The translations under genes and the position numbers were made by a program. A stretch of 64,000 bases of DNA from a virus, in the IMG/VR virus record IMGVR_UViG_3300022542_000792, positions 1 through 64,000 of that record; one strand, 5' to 3'. Positions 7,255-15,728 of this stretch are shown here, piece by piece (positions within the stretch are counted from its first letter, which is position 1; the number at the start of each line of letters is the position of its first letter). The notes below the pieces were generated by a model. The model made no database searches, was not told where the DNA came from, and worked only from the letters and a program-made list of their open reading frames with translations.

Positions 7255-8778
7255 TTATCCGAACCCGTAGAATTCTACATCATCATTCAATGCTGGAGTT
7301 TGTCCAGCATTGAATGTAACTGTATTTGGTGCAGTTATAGTGTATGCTTTACCTGATCCTTCAACTTGTTTAATACCATTAACAAATACCATTATTGATG
7401 CTTCTCCTGGTGGAGAACCAGCTGGATCAGTGAAACTGAAAGCTGTAGTATATGCTACAGGAATTTCTGGTGAGCCACCAACACCTGTTCCAGCTTGCAA
7501 ATCATAATCTGGAAGAGTTGTTTTGTTATCAACGTATTGTTTCGTTGCAGCTTCAAGTGGTTGTGCAGGGTCAATTGCAAGTGTGACAACACCGCTTCCT
7601 GCTACAGTAACATTACCTGTAAATAATGAATCACCAAGAACATCAAAAGGAACTGAAGGTGCTACATTAATACCAACTCTGTCAGACCCTGCATCAACAT
7701 AAAGTGTATCAGTATCAACAAGTAAATTGTTAAGTATTTGAACATTATCATTTGCATCAACTGCAAGAAGATTACTAGTACCAGCAACGTCTTTAATAAG
7801 CAAAGTTGCTGAAGCAACATTGTTCCCTTTAAGCTCCCAAGTAACACCAGTCGCATCTGTGCGCAAAACTGCTCCACCAACTGCTTTAATACCTTTTGCA
7901 TTTGCAAATTGTAAGTCATTTGAAAATTGATTATCTAATGTAGTTCCAGTTTGTTTAAATGAGTTTGTAGTTGATGTGTGACCATCGTGTTCAACACGAA
8001 GACGTTCACTTCCAGTTGCAGACAAAACTCTGAAAATTGAATCTGCAGAAGCAGGATCTATTAATGTACGAAGAGCAGCACCAACATCAGGATAAGATGA
8101 ATCGCTACCAGAGATAACAACATCAGCCGAAGCTGGTGAGCCAGTACCATTTGGATTTTCTGGATCAGTTAATATTAATGATCCTGATGATGCCAACGAG
8201 ACACTAGAAGACCATCCAGATAATGTATACCGATAAAGTGTTTCATCTATTGTGTTAAACCATTGTTGTCCAATAATAGGATTTGAAGGTGCAGTGCTAT
8301 TAGCAAAGTTTTCCAATAAATGGACTGAACTTTCTAACATTGCGATACCATAATTTAAGTAACCGCGACCAGGAATTAATAATGATGTAGCTTCTTCTGC
8401 ACCAGGAATTGAATATTTAATTTGTCCAAGTGGTAATGCATCTGAAGTTATTTGTCCAGTTTCTACAACTGGTATTGTTGTACGATTTGTTCCTGCACTA
8501 TATGTGCTTCCAACAAGCGGAGAACCACTACCCAAAACAGTATACGTTCCATTATTTGGTAACGCAGGGCTTCCAGCAACACCAGTATTCTCTACTGTAA
8601 ATGTTTGTCCTGGAACGAAACGATAAGTTAAATCACCAGCAAGTTCAAATGAAGCTCCTATATTGGTTACTTGAATTCGTCTTGGAATTGATAGATTACC
8701 AGGACCATTACTTTCTAATGGATAAACATTAAAAGTCGTAACTCCATCTGAAAGTGTGATTGTGTAAATATCGGCCAT
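7255..8778 (-). CDS. Tail fibre-like protein, 507 aa
   Basis: It shares an N-terminal module with the next two upstream genes: SLLIPGRGYLNYGIAMLESS, then HLLENFANS, then GQQWFN. Further along are short beta repeats, the fibre hallmark EAATKQYVDNKT (residues about 415-426) and a C-terminal ASIMVFVNGIKQ/FYGFG domain common at the tips of phage fibres. It contains five Gly-Ser-Pro tripeptides. Probably a trimeric fibre or receptor-binding protein of the distal tail. The late start signal is not obvious; it may be read from the promoter at 11167. Confidence 0.75.
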   Translation of the reverse strand: MADIYTITLSDGVTTFNVYPLESNGPGNLSIPRRIQVTNIGASFELAGDLTYRFVPGQTFTVENTGVAGSPALPNNGTYTVLGSGSPLVGSTYSAGTNRTTIPVVETGQITSDALPLGQIKYSIPGAEEATSLLIPGRGYLNYGIAMLESSVHLLENFANSTAPSNPIIGQQWFNTIDETLYRYTLSGWSSSVSLASSGSLILTDPENPNGTGSPASADVVISGSDSSYPDVGAALRTLIDPASADSIFRVLSATGSERLRVEHDGHTSTTNSFKQTGTTLDNQFSNDLQFANAKGIKAVGGAVLRTDATGVTWELKGNNVASATLLIKDVAGTSNLLAVDANDNVQILNNLLVDTDTLYVDAGSDRVGINVAPSVPFDVLGDSLFTGNVTVAGSGVVTLAIDPAQPLEAATKQYVDNKTTLPDYDLQAGTGVGGSPEIPVAYTTAFSFTDPAGSPPGEASIMVFVNGIKQVEGSGKAYTITAPNTVTFNAGQTPALNDDVEFYGFG

Positions 8779-8799
8779 TTTTTATTAATCCTTTATTAA

Positions 8800-11136
8800 T
8801 TACGTTATTAAGAACTCAACAACTGCCCCTGATGGGACTGCTGTTCTGAATACGATAGCATATGCGATTATACCTGCTGATGCTTGAATATACGATATTG
8901 AAGGTGAACCAACAAGGTCAGCCTCATAATAAGCACCATCGTTTGTTACTTGTGTGATGTCTCCTGGATAGTCAGGGAAAATATTATTATAATCATATAT
9001 AGGCAAACTAACAGTTGCACCGACAGCACCCATTGCAGTAAATAAATCAACATCTGTGATGCTTATTGCTGAACCGTTTCCTGAAGTATCTGAGAACACA
9101 AAAATACCAACCCAACGAGGATCATATATTGCTGTTGCTCCTGTTACTTGAGCATTAATTTGGTCTATGATATCCTGAACTGTTTGTACTTGCGATCCCG
9201 TAACATTTACAGTTTGAGGAGTTTGTGGACTACCAGTTGCTTGTCCATCAACTGCAACAGTAAATGAATATGCTGTCGCATCATCTGGCAAACCAGTTGC
9301 TGCAGTTGGTGAAACGTTAAACTCTCTTCTAAAATATATTGTTTGACGAGCACGCTGATCGGCATATTGTTTAATACCATTTATAAATACTTGCAATCTA
9401 TTAAATCCAGAAATATATTCTTCATCATTATCAATTAAGAATTCTGTTTGTGGTGCAACTGGACGATGAATTTGTTGTAATATTATTTGATTACCAAGTT
9501 CTCTTGAAGTTTTACTACCTATTTCTGAACTAAGTTGCTCAACTATAACATCAATCGTAGTGTCAAGTTGTTGTGGACTACCACCTGGAACAAGTGCATC
9601 ACGTAATACTGAATCAACTACAGTATGTGTTACATCAGTTGATGGATGAGTATGACTCAAGTCTACTTGTATAGGAACTGGAAGTGGCGAACCACCATCA
9701 GATGTTTGAAGATCTAATTGATAGATTGATGAATCCCAAGCTGCACTAATTAATACACCATCAGCTCCACCAAGAGCATAAGTGGCAATAGCTTGGTGTA
9801 CAAAACTACAGGTTGCAATTTGTGTCGTGGTGTTCGTAGCAGGTGTTGCTGTTGGCGCTATAGGTGTTCCAGTTAATGATGGAGAAGCAAGAGGAGCTGC
9901 ACCAGCCACATCCGCAATTAATATATTTCTATTTTTCCATTGTCCTGCTGGACTACCAACATTGTCATAATATAAAAATTCATCGTGCGATGGAGTAGGT
10001 ACATAAACATCTAATAAATCATCTATTGAAGCTGGAGTTCCTCCTGATACAATAGCTACCACATCATCAACATATTTTTTGGAGGCTGCTGCAGTATCAC
10101 CAGATGGAAGAGCTGGAAGTCCAAGAACTTCATTGTTACTCTGTATTTGAATATTACCAGCAAATGTGCTTGTATCATCAGCATCCGAAACACCAACAGT
10201 TAATACTGTCACCCCTACAGAATTCTTAACTACAAAACTACTAAAAAGGGAGTTGCCAGATTGCATCTCCCAAGTAAATCCGTCTGAACTTAATATTAGT
10301 GTTGCACCATCTGCAAGTGGAGAGCCAGCAACATTCCCTATCAAACCTTTTGTTGCATCAATATTAATATTTGCACCAGTCATTGTTAAATCACCAGTCA
10401 TTGTATCACCAGTTTGGAGAACATAGTTTCCACCTGATGATGCCCACATACTTCCATTCCAAACTTTTAAATCGGTGTTTGCAGTATCATACCACAAGTC
10501 ACCATCAACGGGGGAAGTAGGTGCTGTAGTAGATGCAAATGTGCTACTGGTTACAGAAACCCAAGCTTCGCCATTGTACACTTTAAGAGATTTTTCAGGA
10601 GTGGCATTTAACGTTATTGGATCAGTACTTCCATTAGAACCCGAGTGAAGAACTGTTACCCATGTGTTGGTTAAAGGATGGTCAGTGATAAGTACTCGTC
10701 TTTTAAGAGTTAAATTAAGAGTATCAAACCAATATATTCCATCAGCGACTGCACCTGGATCGGTGCCTTTAGCGTATGTTACTGTTAATGAATCCCAACT
10801 AGACGTACTATCATTCCAACGATACCAACCAGAAGTAGTTAAAGTGGTTTGCCAATATTCTCTTCGTGAAAACCAAACTTGCCCAGAAATTGGGAGTACA
10901 GGAACTGTTGCTCCAGAGAAATTTTCAAGTAGATGAAGAACGTTTTCAGCGATTCGTTCGCCGTAATTTGCAGAGCCCCTTCCGTATATTAGTAAACTTG
11001 TATCAGCACTAACTGCAGATGAATCAAGTTGCCCAGAGATTGGGAATGTACGACCATTTGCCGTATATGGGCTAACTATAAACGAAGACTTAGATGGGTC
11101 CGTAAAATGTATAATGTACTGTTCTGGTTGAGCCAT
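8800..11136 (-). CDS. Tail fibre-like protein, 778 aa
   Basis: Paralogue of the 507- and 330-residue proteins: N-terminal SLLIYGRGSANYGERIAENV, HLLENFSG, GQVWFS. Residues about 90-230 hold Trp/Tyr repeats (GIYWFDTLNLTLK, GDLWYDTANTDLKVWNGSMW), then VLQTGDTMTGDLTMTG and AASKKYVDDV, both fibre signatures. Residues about 608-705 carry the VDG...INAQVTG...ITDVDLF module also found in gp18 and gp13, after an LQVFINGIKQ segment. A late promoter (11167) and GAGGAAG ribosome site precede it. Likely a long fibre; host-receptor contact is inferred. Confidence 0.75.
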   Translation of the reverse strand: MAQPEQYIIHFTDPSKSSFIVSPYTANGRTFPISGQLDSSAVSADTSLLIYGRGSANYGERIAENVLHLLENFSGATVPVLPISGQVWFSRREYWQTTLTTSGWYRWNDSTSSWDSLTVTYAKGTDPGAVADGIYWFDTLNLTLKRRVLITDHPLTNTWVTVLHSGSNGSTDPITLNATPEKSLKVYNGEAWVSVTSSTFASTTAPTSPVDGDLWYDTANTDLKVWNGSMWASSGGNYVLQTGDTMTGDLTMTGANINIDATKGLIGNVAGSPLADGATLILSSDGFTWEMQSGNSLFSSFVVKNSVGVTVLTVGVSDADDTSTFAGNIQIQSNNEVLGLPALPSGDTAAASKKYVDDVVAIVSGGTPASIDDLLDVYVPTPSHDEFLYYDNVGSPAGQWKNRNILIADVAGAAPLASPSLTGTPIAPTATPATNTTTQIATCSFVHQAIATYALGGADGVLISAAWDSSIYQLDLQTSDGGSPLPVPIQVDLSHTHPSTDVTHTVVDSVLRDALVPGGSPQQLDTTIDVIVEQLSSEIGSKTSRELGNQIILQQIHRPVAPQTEFLIDNDEEYISGFNRLQVFINGIKQYADQRARQTIYFRREFNVSPTAATGLPDDATAYSFTVAVDGQATGSPQTPQTVNVTGSQVQTVQDIIDQINAQVTGATAIYDPRWVGIFVFSDTSGNGSAISITDVDLFTAMGAVGATVSLPIYDYNNIFPDYPGDITQVTNDGAYYEADLVGSPSISYIQASAGIIAYAIVFRTAVPSGAVVEFLIT

Positions 11137-11166
11137 AGCTTCCTCGCATAAAATAGACTTTTTATG

Positions 11167-11174
11167 TATTTATG
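11167..11174 (-). promoter_or_regulatory. T4-type late promoter (CATAAATA)
   Basis: 30 bases upstream of the ATG at 11136, just downstream of the terminator at 11199-11227. Confidence 0.7.
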
Positions 11175-11198
11175 ATAGGTCAATTCTTGTTCAGTAAT

Positions 11199-11227
11199 AA
11201 AAAATAGCGTCCGAAGACGCTATTTTT
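11199..11227 (-). terminator. Rho-independent terminator with UUCG loop
   Basis: A 12-base-pair stem (AAAAATAGCGTC and its complement) closes a CGAA/UUCG tetraloop; on the minus-strand RNA it reads C(UUCG)G with a terminal U run. It ends transcription of the 330-residue fibre gene. Confidence 0.85.
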
Positions 11228-11248
11228 GTTGGTATGATCAAACTCATA

Positions 11249-12241
11249 TTATGAGTATTGTGCAGGGAATATTATGTTCCAAGTACTAAACGCATATATT
11301 TTTATTTGTGTGTTGAGTGAATCAACCCAAATATCACCATCTTTTGCAGTACCAGGTGTGCTTGATGAAGTTGTTATCAACGGCTTGGCATCAACGTATG
11401 CTTTTGTGGCAGCGTGCAATGTGTTTGTCGGAGCGCCAGAAAGTGTAAGTGCACCCGTCATTGTACTGCCAGCTTTTGCAACTTTTGCATCCAATTGTGT
11501 TTGTATGCTTGAGGTTACACCACTAATATCTGTTGATATTAATCCTCTATTTTCCCAAGTAGTCCCATTGAAATATAAAACCTCACCAGTTACAGCAGAT
11601 GATGTTACATCATCTTCAACATCTGACAATTCCCATAATTCATTATTACTACTGATTAATCCATCAACATATTCTTTAGAAGCTGCTCCAGTTGCAGATG
11701 GTGACGCTGGTAATCCAAGAACTTCACCACCTCCAGCAAATGTAATGTTAGCAGCAGAGTCCATCGTATCACCAGATTTCAATACATAGTGATCAGCTGT
11801 TGATGTCCAAACCATTGCATAATATACTTTAAGTTGAGTTGCGACCGTATCAAACCACAAATCCCCATCTTGTGGATTTGGTGGTGCGGTAGCTGATGAG
11901 AAAACACCACCAGCAGAAACCCAGTTAGTCCCATCAAACATCATTAATTTATTGGTAGTTGAGTTAAACCATAGTTGTCCTTTTACAGAATATGCTGGAT
12001 CAAAAAATGCTGGATCTGGTGCTGTTGTTGCAGGGCTTCCACCCAATTCAGGACTTGCGAAATTTTCTAATATCTTGAGGAAATTTTCATTTACGCCTTC
12101 GCCATATTGTAGAGAACCTGCGCCATATAAACGAAGATTGGTATTTTGTGTTACAGATCCTGGTCCGTCTAGCTTGTTCGGACTGATTCTAAAATTGCCA
12201 TTCGCTGGATCTGTGTGGTCAATGATGTAAATGGCTGTCAT
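11249..12241 (-). CDS. Tail fibre-like protein, 330 aa
   Basis: Shortest of the three fibre paralogues. It has TNLRLYGAGSLQYGEGVNEN and ILENFASPE at the N-terminus, then KGQLWFNSTTNKLMMFDGTN and DGDLWFDTVATQLKVY repeats, YVLKSGDTMDS, AGSTMTGALTLSG and HAATKAYVDAKP, and ends with another DGDIWVDSLNTQIKIY repeat. It is the first gene of the fibre block, with late promoters at 12289 and 12330 and a terminator after it, so it forms its own late unit. Probably a short fibre or adhesin. Confidence 0.75.
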   Translation of the reverse strand: MTAIYIIDHTDPANGNFRISPNKLDGPGSVTQNTNLRLYGAGSLQYGEGVNENFLKILENFASPELGGSPATTAPDPAFFDPAYSVKGQLWFNSTTNKLMMFDGTNWVSAGGVFSSATAPPNPQDGDLWFDTVATQLKVYYAMVWTSTADHYVLKSGDTMDSAANITFAGGGEVLGLPASPSATGAASKEYVDGLISSNNELWELSDVEDDVTSSAVTGEVLYFNGTTWENRGLISTDISGVTSSIQTQLDAKVAKAGSTMTGALTLSGAPTNTLHAATKAYVDAKPLITTSSSTPGTAKDGDIWVDSLNTQIKIYAFSTWNIIFPAQYS

Positions 12242-12288
12242 ATTAGTCCATTCCCCTTAATATTTAATTAGACTTTCGTGCGTTAAGG

Positions 12289-12296
12289 TATTTATA
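12289..12296 (-). promoter_or_regulatory. T4-type late promoter (TATAAATA)
   Basis: Perfect match, 47 bases before the ATG at 12241. Confidence 0.7.
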
Positions 12297-12329
12297 CAAA
12301 GTCAATCTTTGTGTTAATCTATTAGTTTA

Positions 12330-12337
12330 TATTTATC
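12330..12337 (-). promoter_or_regulatory. Possible second late promoter (GATAAATA)
   Basis: Seven of eight bases match; 34 bases upstream of the promoter at 12289, facing the same way. Confidence 0.4.
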
Positions 12338-12341
12338 AATT

Positions 12342-12362
12342 GGGTGGTAGGGGGATAGGGGG
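12342..12362 (+). other. G-rich tract, quadruplex-capable
   Basis: Plus strand has runs GGG, GG, GGGGG and GGGGG separated by 1-3 bases, directly after the stop of the zinc-finger gene. The minus-strand RNA is correspondingly C-rich. It stands out in AT-rich DNA; function unknown. Confidence 0.5.
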
Positions 12363-12367
12363 ATGTG

Positions 12368-13048
12368 CTAGATATCAAGTTCTTCTACGTACTTTTTCAT
12401 CATTTCTACATCATTTGGTTGTTTTCCGAATTTATCCACCCAATAATGAGGACGGATGATAGACTCCATAATAATTCGTTGTTCATCAGAAGTTTGGTGT
12501 ATTAATAATTCTTTGAACTTGGGACTGAACAGCAGAATCCAAGGTGATAATCTACGTTCACGAAGTAATGTGATTACTTCATTTGGTTGTAATATGTCAA
12601 ATATTTCATTTACCTCACATTCAGCAGCATCCGCTATTTTGAATAATGTATCAATAGTAACCTTGGCTTGACTCAATGGAGATGCACGTCTATCCAAATA
12701 TTCAAGATATATAGCATACACTTGGTCGTTCGTCCATAGTGTAGGAGAAATATCCTTTTCTTTCATTAACGCAACAAATGCATCAACATCAGGAAAGTTT
12801 AATTTTTTAACACGTTGTGCAAAACGATTAAATGATTGGTAATACTTTGACTTTAAAAATGATTGGGAATTCGGAACCATTCGCTTATATGCTTTCATCC
12901 ACTTCTGGTAGAAAAGCCAAGCTGCTTGTCCTATAGGCGTACGGAATTCTTCATTACGTTGCATCTGTTTACAGTGATGCTTGAGGTATCTATCCTCTGT
13001 AACAAACTTGGCAGAACAGTACGAACATTCAAAGTGTTCTTTCTTCAT
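12368..13048 (-). CDS. C2H2-type zinc-finger protein, 226 aa
   Basis: Residues 8-27 read CSYC, a 14-residue spacer and HHC, a classic C2H2-like finger (FECSYCSAKFVTEDRYLKHH, last ligand Cys or His). The remainder is helical, with RPHYWVDKFGKQPNDVEMMK near the C-terminus. It starts by ATGA overlap with the stop of the gp62-like gene, so it is the last gene of the clamp-loader operon. Binding of DNA or of a replication protein is plausible; I do not recognise a named T4 equivalent. Confidence 0.65.
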   Translation of the reverse strand: MKKEHFECSYCSAKFVTEDRYLKHHCKQMQRNEEFRTPIGQAAWLFYQKWMKAYKRMVPNSQSFLKSKYYQSFNRFAQRVKKLNFPDVDAFVALMKEKDISPTLWTNDQVYAIYLEYLDRRASPLSQAKVTIDTLFKIADAAECEVNEIFDILQPNEVITLLRERRLSPWILLFSPKFKELLIHQTSDEQRIIMESIIRPHYWVDKFGKQPNDVEMMKKYVEELDI

Positions 13049-13518
13049 CTATTTTTCAATTCTCGTTTGATTTTCGTCATCTCTTCTTTCTGTCTTCCCA
13101 ATTGTTCAGCATACTCTAATATATCATCATTGGTCAACATCGGTAATGCTTCAATTGCATGCATTGTGCTATAATTAAAATAGTCTTTAATAACACTAAC
13201 AGACAATGGTGTTGTAGATGATTTTTTAGATAACGCCTTATTCCAGGTATATCGTTGAGACTTTCCACTCGTGCAAGTTGTCATCAAATAGTAGATTAAT
13301 TCCTTATGCGTATGCATTGAAAAGACAAAGGGATTGACTAATTCATTAAGGAAGTAAACTTGACGAGCATCTGTTGTTCCAGATAACCATCGCATAACAA
13401 CTAATGGTTGAAATGCTTTCTTTTCTTCGTCTGTTAAGTCTTTAAAGAAATTTCTATCTTTCTTACTAATATGATTTAACGTTTGGAATATATCAAGTTT
13501 ATGCTTCGTCTGTGTCAT
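13045..13518 (-). CDS. 62: Clamp-loader small subunit, gp62-like
   Basis: In T4, gp62 joins four gp44 subunits to load the gp45 sliding clamp. This 157-residue helical protein has LIYYLMTTCTSGKSQRYTW (residues about 74-92), which aligns in spacing with the T4 gp62 segment FNYLMAAVPRGKRYGKW as I remember it, and a similar KEEMTKIKREL C-terminus. It is shorter than T4 gp62 (187). It lies four genes downstream of gp44 rather than adjacent, in the same overlapping operon. Identification rests on a remembered similarity and context, so it is moderate. Confidence 0.6.
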   Translation of the reverse strand: MTQTKHKLDIFQTLNHISKKDRNFFKDLTDEEKKAFQPLVVMRWLSGTTDARQVYFLNELVNPFVFSMHTHKELIYYLMTTCTSGKSQRYTWNKALSKKSSTTPLSVSVIKDYFNYSTMHAIEALPMLTNDDILEYAEQLGRQKEEMTKIKRELKNR

Positions 13519-13843
13519 TTGGTATTCCTAATTTCGTTCCGCAAAACTTACACACAATGTGAGTGTCTTTATATAAAAGGTCATCAAGTGGGTGTATGCA
13601 TTCTTTAACCATCGTTGCACGAAGAGCAGTCACATCATCCATAATAGGCATCTTTTGTGCCATCAAATCAAGAATCTGTTCTTCAATAGGACGAATGACG
13701 GCAATTAGTTTAACCATGTTATCCATTTTACGATTCCAAGATGTCTTCTCACTTCTTGTTGAACTGTTAGCAACAGACTCAAGACGTTGACGTATTAATG
13801 TTTCTTCTGGTGTTTCGTTTTCTGGTCTCTTTCTACGTGCCAT
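13499..13843 (-). CDS. Small zinc-binding protein, 114 aa
   Basis: The N-terminus is basic (MARRKRPENETPEE), the middle is helical, and the C-terminus has ECIHPLDDLL followed by CKFCGTKLG (residues about 81-107). Cys-x-His plus CxxC gives four candidate zinc ligands, suggesting a zinc-ribbon or treble-clef. It overlaps the gp62-like gene by 20 bases and the upstream gene by 11. Likely a nucleic-acid or RNA-polymerase binding accessory factor (inferred). I considered gp33 but saw no supporting similarity. Confidence 0.6.
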   Translation of the reverse strand: MARRKRPENETPEETLIRQRLESVANSSTRSEKTSWNRKMDNMVKLIAVIRPIEEQILDLMAQKMPIMDDVTALRATMVKECIHPLDDLLYKDTHIVCKFCGTKLGIPNDTDEA

Positions 13844-14099
13844 TATTATTCTCCATTATACTCATTGCGTTTTCGAATCGTTCTTCTATTGATTTATCAC
13901 CCACATATGATGCATCAGGTATAAGTGTAATTTCTAGTGTTACCTTAGGAGTTTCTCCCATAGGAACACGTATAGAACGCCCATCCATCGTTTGCTCATC
14001 TGCATAAGATTTCTCAAATCTTATATCTGTGCTTGTAATCAACGCATCAAATCCAAAATTTTTAATATATGATTTAAAATCATCTAAAGATGTTATCAT
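13833..14099 (-). CDS. Hypothetical protein, 88 aa
   Basis: Not recognised. Alpha/beta protein with a VTLEITLIPDASYVGD strand region. The ATG overlaps the TAA of the upstream gene by one base and its own 3' end overlaps the next gene by 11 bases, so it is clearly part of the gp44 operon. Confidence 0.6.
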   Translation of the reverse strand: MITSLDDFKSYIKNFGFDALITSTDIRFEKSYADEQTMDGRSIRVPMGETPKVTLEITLIPDASYVGDKSIEERFENAMSIMENNNGT

Positions 14100-14725
14100 T
14101 ATTCTATCCCCTTCATTGCTCGTTCAAAAGCTGTTTTTTGATTCGTATCATGATATACTGACTCAACAAACGACTTTGGTTCGTTAGATGTTGCAGCGAA
14201 TGTTCCCATTTCTGTTTCTTTCCAACCACCGTTTCGTATTGCTGCGTTTGTTGTCTGAGTATTCTCCAATCCTGCAAGTTGCTTTTCTGTCTTTTCTGTA
14301 GGAATACCCATTGACATTGATTTTTCTAATTTTTCCCTAAAGTACCTAATGTCTTCGCCTATATCCAAGGCTTGTCTACTTGGTAATGTTTCGATATGAG
14401 AACCTCTGCCTTTTACAGGATGTGGGAATGTGAAATCCTCAACTATGGGATGTGGATCATATCCTTTTGTGACTCTTGTGTCTGCATCCAATTGTTTAAT
14501 TATTTCATCACACGAATATCCTAAATCTTCTGGAGTCCAACGTTTTGTAATATGTGGAAGTGTGAAGTCTTCAGTAGTTGACTGGTTATCTAATATTTTT
14601 GTATTCAAATCATTAACTGCACGTAACCTTCTTTTAAGCTCATCAATTTCTTCCAACATTTCAAACCTTTTTGTTCTCAACTCATCGATTTCTTCCTGCA
14701 TCGTTATTAGATTTTTATTATTCAT
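14099..14725 (-). CDS. Early protein with coiled coil and portal-protein (gp20) fragment, 208 aa
   Basis: Residues 8-45 form a coiled coil (EEIDELRTKRFEMLEEIDEL). Residues 106-133 (GRGSHIETLPSRQAL, then IRYFREKL) closely match residues 319-346 of this phage's own portal (GRGSRVETLPGGQGL, then LEYFQDKV), including at the DNA level. Two near-copies, EDFTLPHITKR and EDFTFPHPVKG, precede it. The function is unknown. It sits directly after gp44 in an early operon, where a portal fragment has no obvious role: it could be a decayed gp20 remnant or a protein that competes with portal contacts. Confidence 0.65.
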   Translation of the reverse strand: MNNKNLITMQEEIDELRTKRFEMLEEIDELKRRLRAVNDLNTKILDNQSTTEDFTLPHITKRWTPEDLGYSCDEIIKQLDADTRVTKGYDPHPIVEDFTFPHPVKGRGSHIETLPSRQALDIGEDIRYFREKLEKSMSMGIPTEKTEKQLAGLENTQTTNAAIRNGGWKETEMGTFAATSNEPKSFVESVYHDTNQKTAFERAMKGIE

Positions 14726-14739
14726 TTTTATTATTCTCC

Positions 14740-15672
14740 TTACACACCTGCTAAGCGTATAAACATTGCTGATGCATTTATTTCAGTGTCTGCGACAGCT
14801 GAATGCTTGTATAAATGGTCAGCGATAATAACAATACCAGCTTCCCACTTATCTTGATTTGAAAATTTTGCAGATTTTTCTAAATTCTCGTATAAGAAGC
14901 GATATACATCTTCCCATTCTTCTGCTGCAACATTTCCACACAATAGTTTACGAACTTCAAACCAGTTATCTCTTTCCAATAAATCCAGTAACTTAAATTT
15001 GTAATCACCGACTTCGCCAGATGATGTTGGTTCTTGAAGAGCACCATCAATTGTATTCTGTTGTAGGAGATTTATAATTTTACGGATGTCAGGATATCCT
15101 GCAGTTACATATTTGTCAATTAAATCAAGAGTAAATTTAACTTGCTCAGTTGCAAGTATTGTAACAACTCGTTCTGCAATTTCATCTTTGTCAAACGATT
15201 TGAAACGATAGTGTTGACAACGAGAACGAATTGCAGGCATAATTTTATGTTCGTAATTGCAAGTGAGAATAAAGCGAGCACTATCAGAAAACTCTTCCAT
15301 CAATCTACGCATTACTGCTTGTCCATTTTGAGTAATGAAATCTGCTTCTTCAAGAAGAACGACTTTATATTCACCCATTGCAAATGTAGAAATGAAATTC
15401 TTTAACTTCTCACGGATGACATCAACAGAGTTTTCATCTGATGCGTTGATAATAAGAACATCTGTTTCTTCTAGTTCTAATTCTTTAATGAGCATTAAGG
15501 CGAGTGTGGTCTTACCACTACCTTGAACACCAGAAAGCAACAAGTTAGGAATACTTTGGTCAGCAACCATTTTTAGGATTGCTAATTTTTGTGTGTGGTT
15601 TTGGAAGAGATAATCTTCCACGGTTTGTGGGCGGTATTTTTCCGTCCAGAGTTTTTCAAGATTTTTTGCCAT
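14740..15672 (-). CDS. 44: Sliding-clamp loader large subunit, gp44
   Basis: AAA+ ATPase of 310 residues (T4 gp44 is 319). Seen: WTEKYRPQTVEDYLF at the start (RFC box II), Walker A GVQGSGKT (48-55), Walker B VVLLEEAD (about 104-111), sensor I RFILTCNY, and the arginine-finger SRC motif in AIRSRCQHYRF. It hydrolyses ATP to open and place the clamp on primed DNA. It is the first gene of an early operon, with a TTGACA/TATAAT promoter 27 bases before the ATG and an AAGGAG site. Confidence 0.95.
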   Translation of the reverse strand: MAKNLEKLWTEKYRPQTVEDYLFQNHTQKLAILKMVADQSIPNLLLSGVQGSGKTTLALMLIKELELEETDVLIINASDENSVDVIREKLKNFISTFAMGEYKVVLLEEADFITQNGQAVMRRLMEEFSDSARFILTCNYEHKIMPAIRSRCQHYRFKSFDKDEIAERVVTILATEQVKFTLDLIDKYVTAGYPDIRKIINLLQQNTIDGALQEPTSSGEVGDYKFKLLDLLERDNWFEVRKLLCGNVAAEEWEDVYRFLYENLEKSAKFSNQDKWEAGIVIIADHLYKHSAVADTEINASAMFIRLAGV

Positions 15673-15698
15673 TTATTATTCTCCTTGTAGCAACGTAT

Positions 15699-15726
15699 AT
15701 TATACTACAAAGAGAAAAAATGTCAA
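15699..15726 (-). promoter_or_regulatory. Early sigma-70 promoter of gene 44
   Basis: Perfect TTGACA (15721-15726) and TATAAT (15699-15704) with a 16-base spacer. Confidence 0.85.
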
Positions 15727-15728
15727 CT

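Noticed and set aside
13499-13843. Assignment of the 114-residue zinc protein as late coactivator gp33
   Set aside because: Similar length only; I see no matching motif, and the CxxC zinc site is not a gp33 feature I know of.
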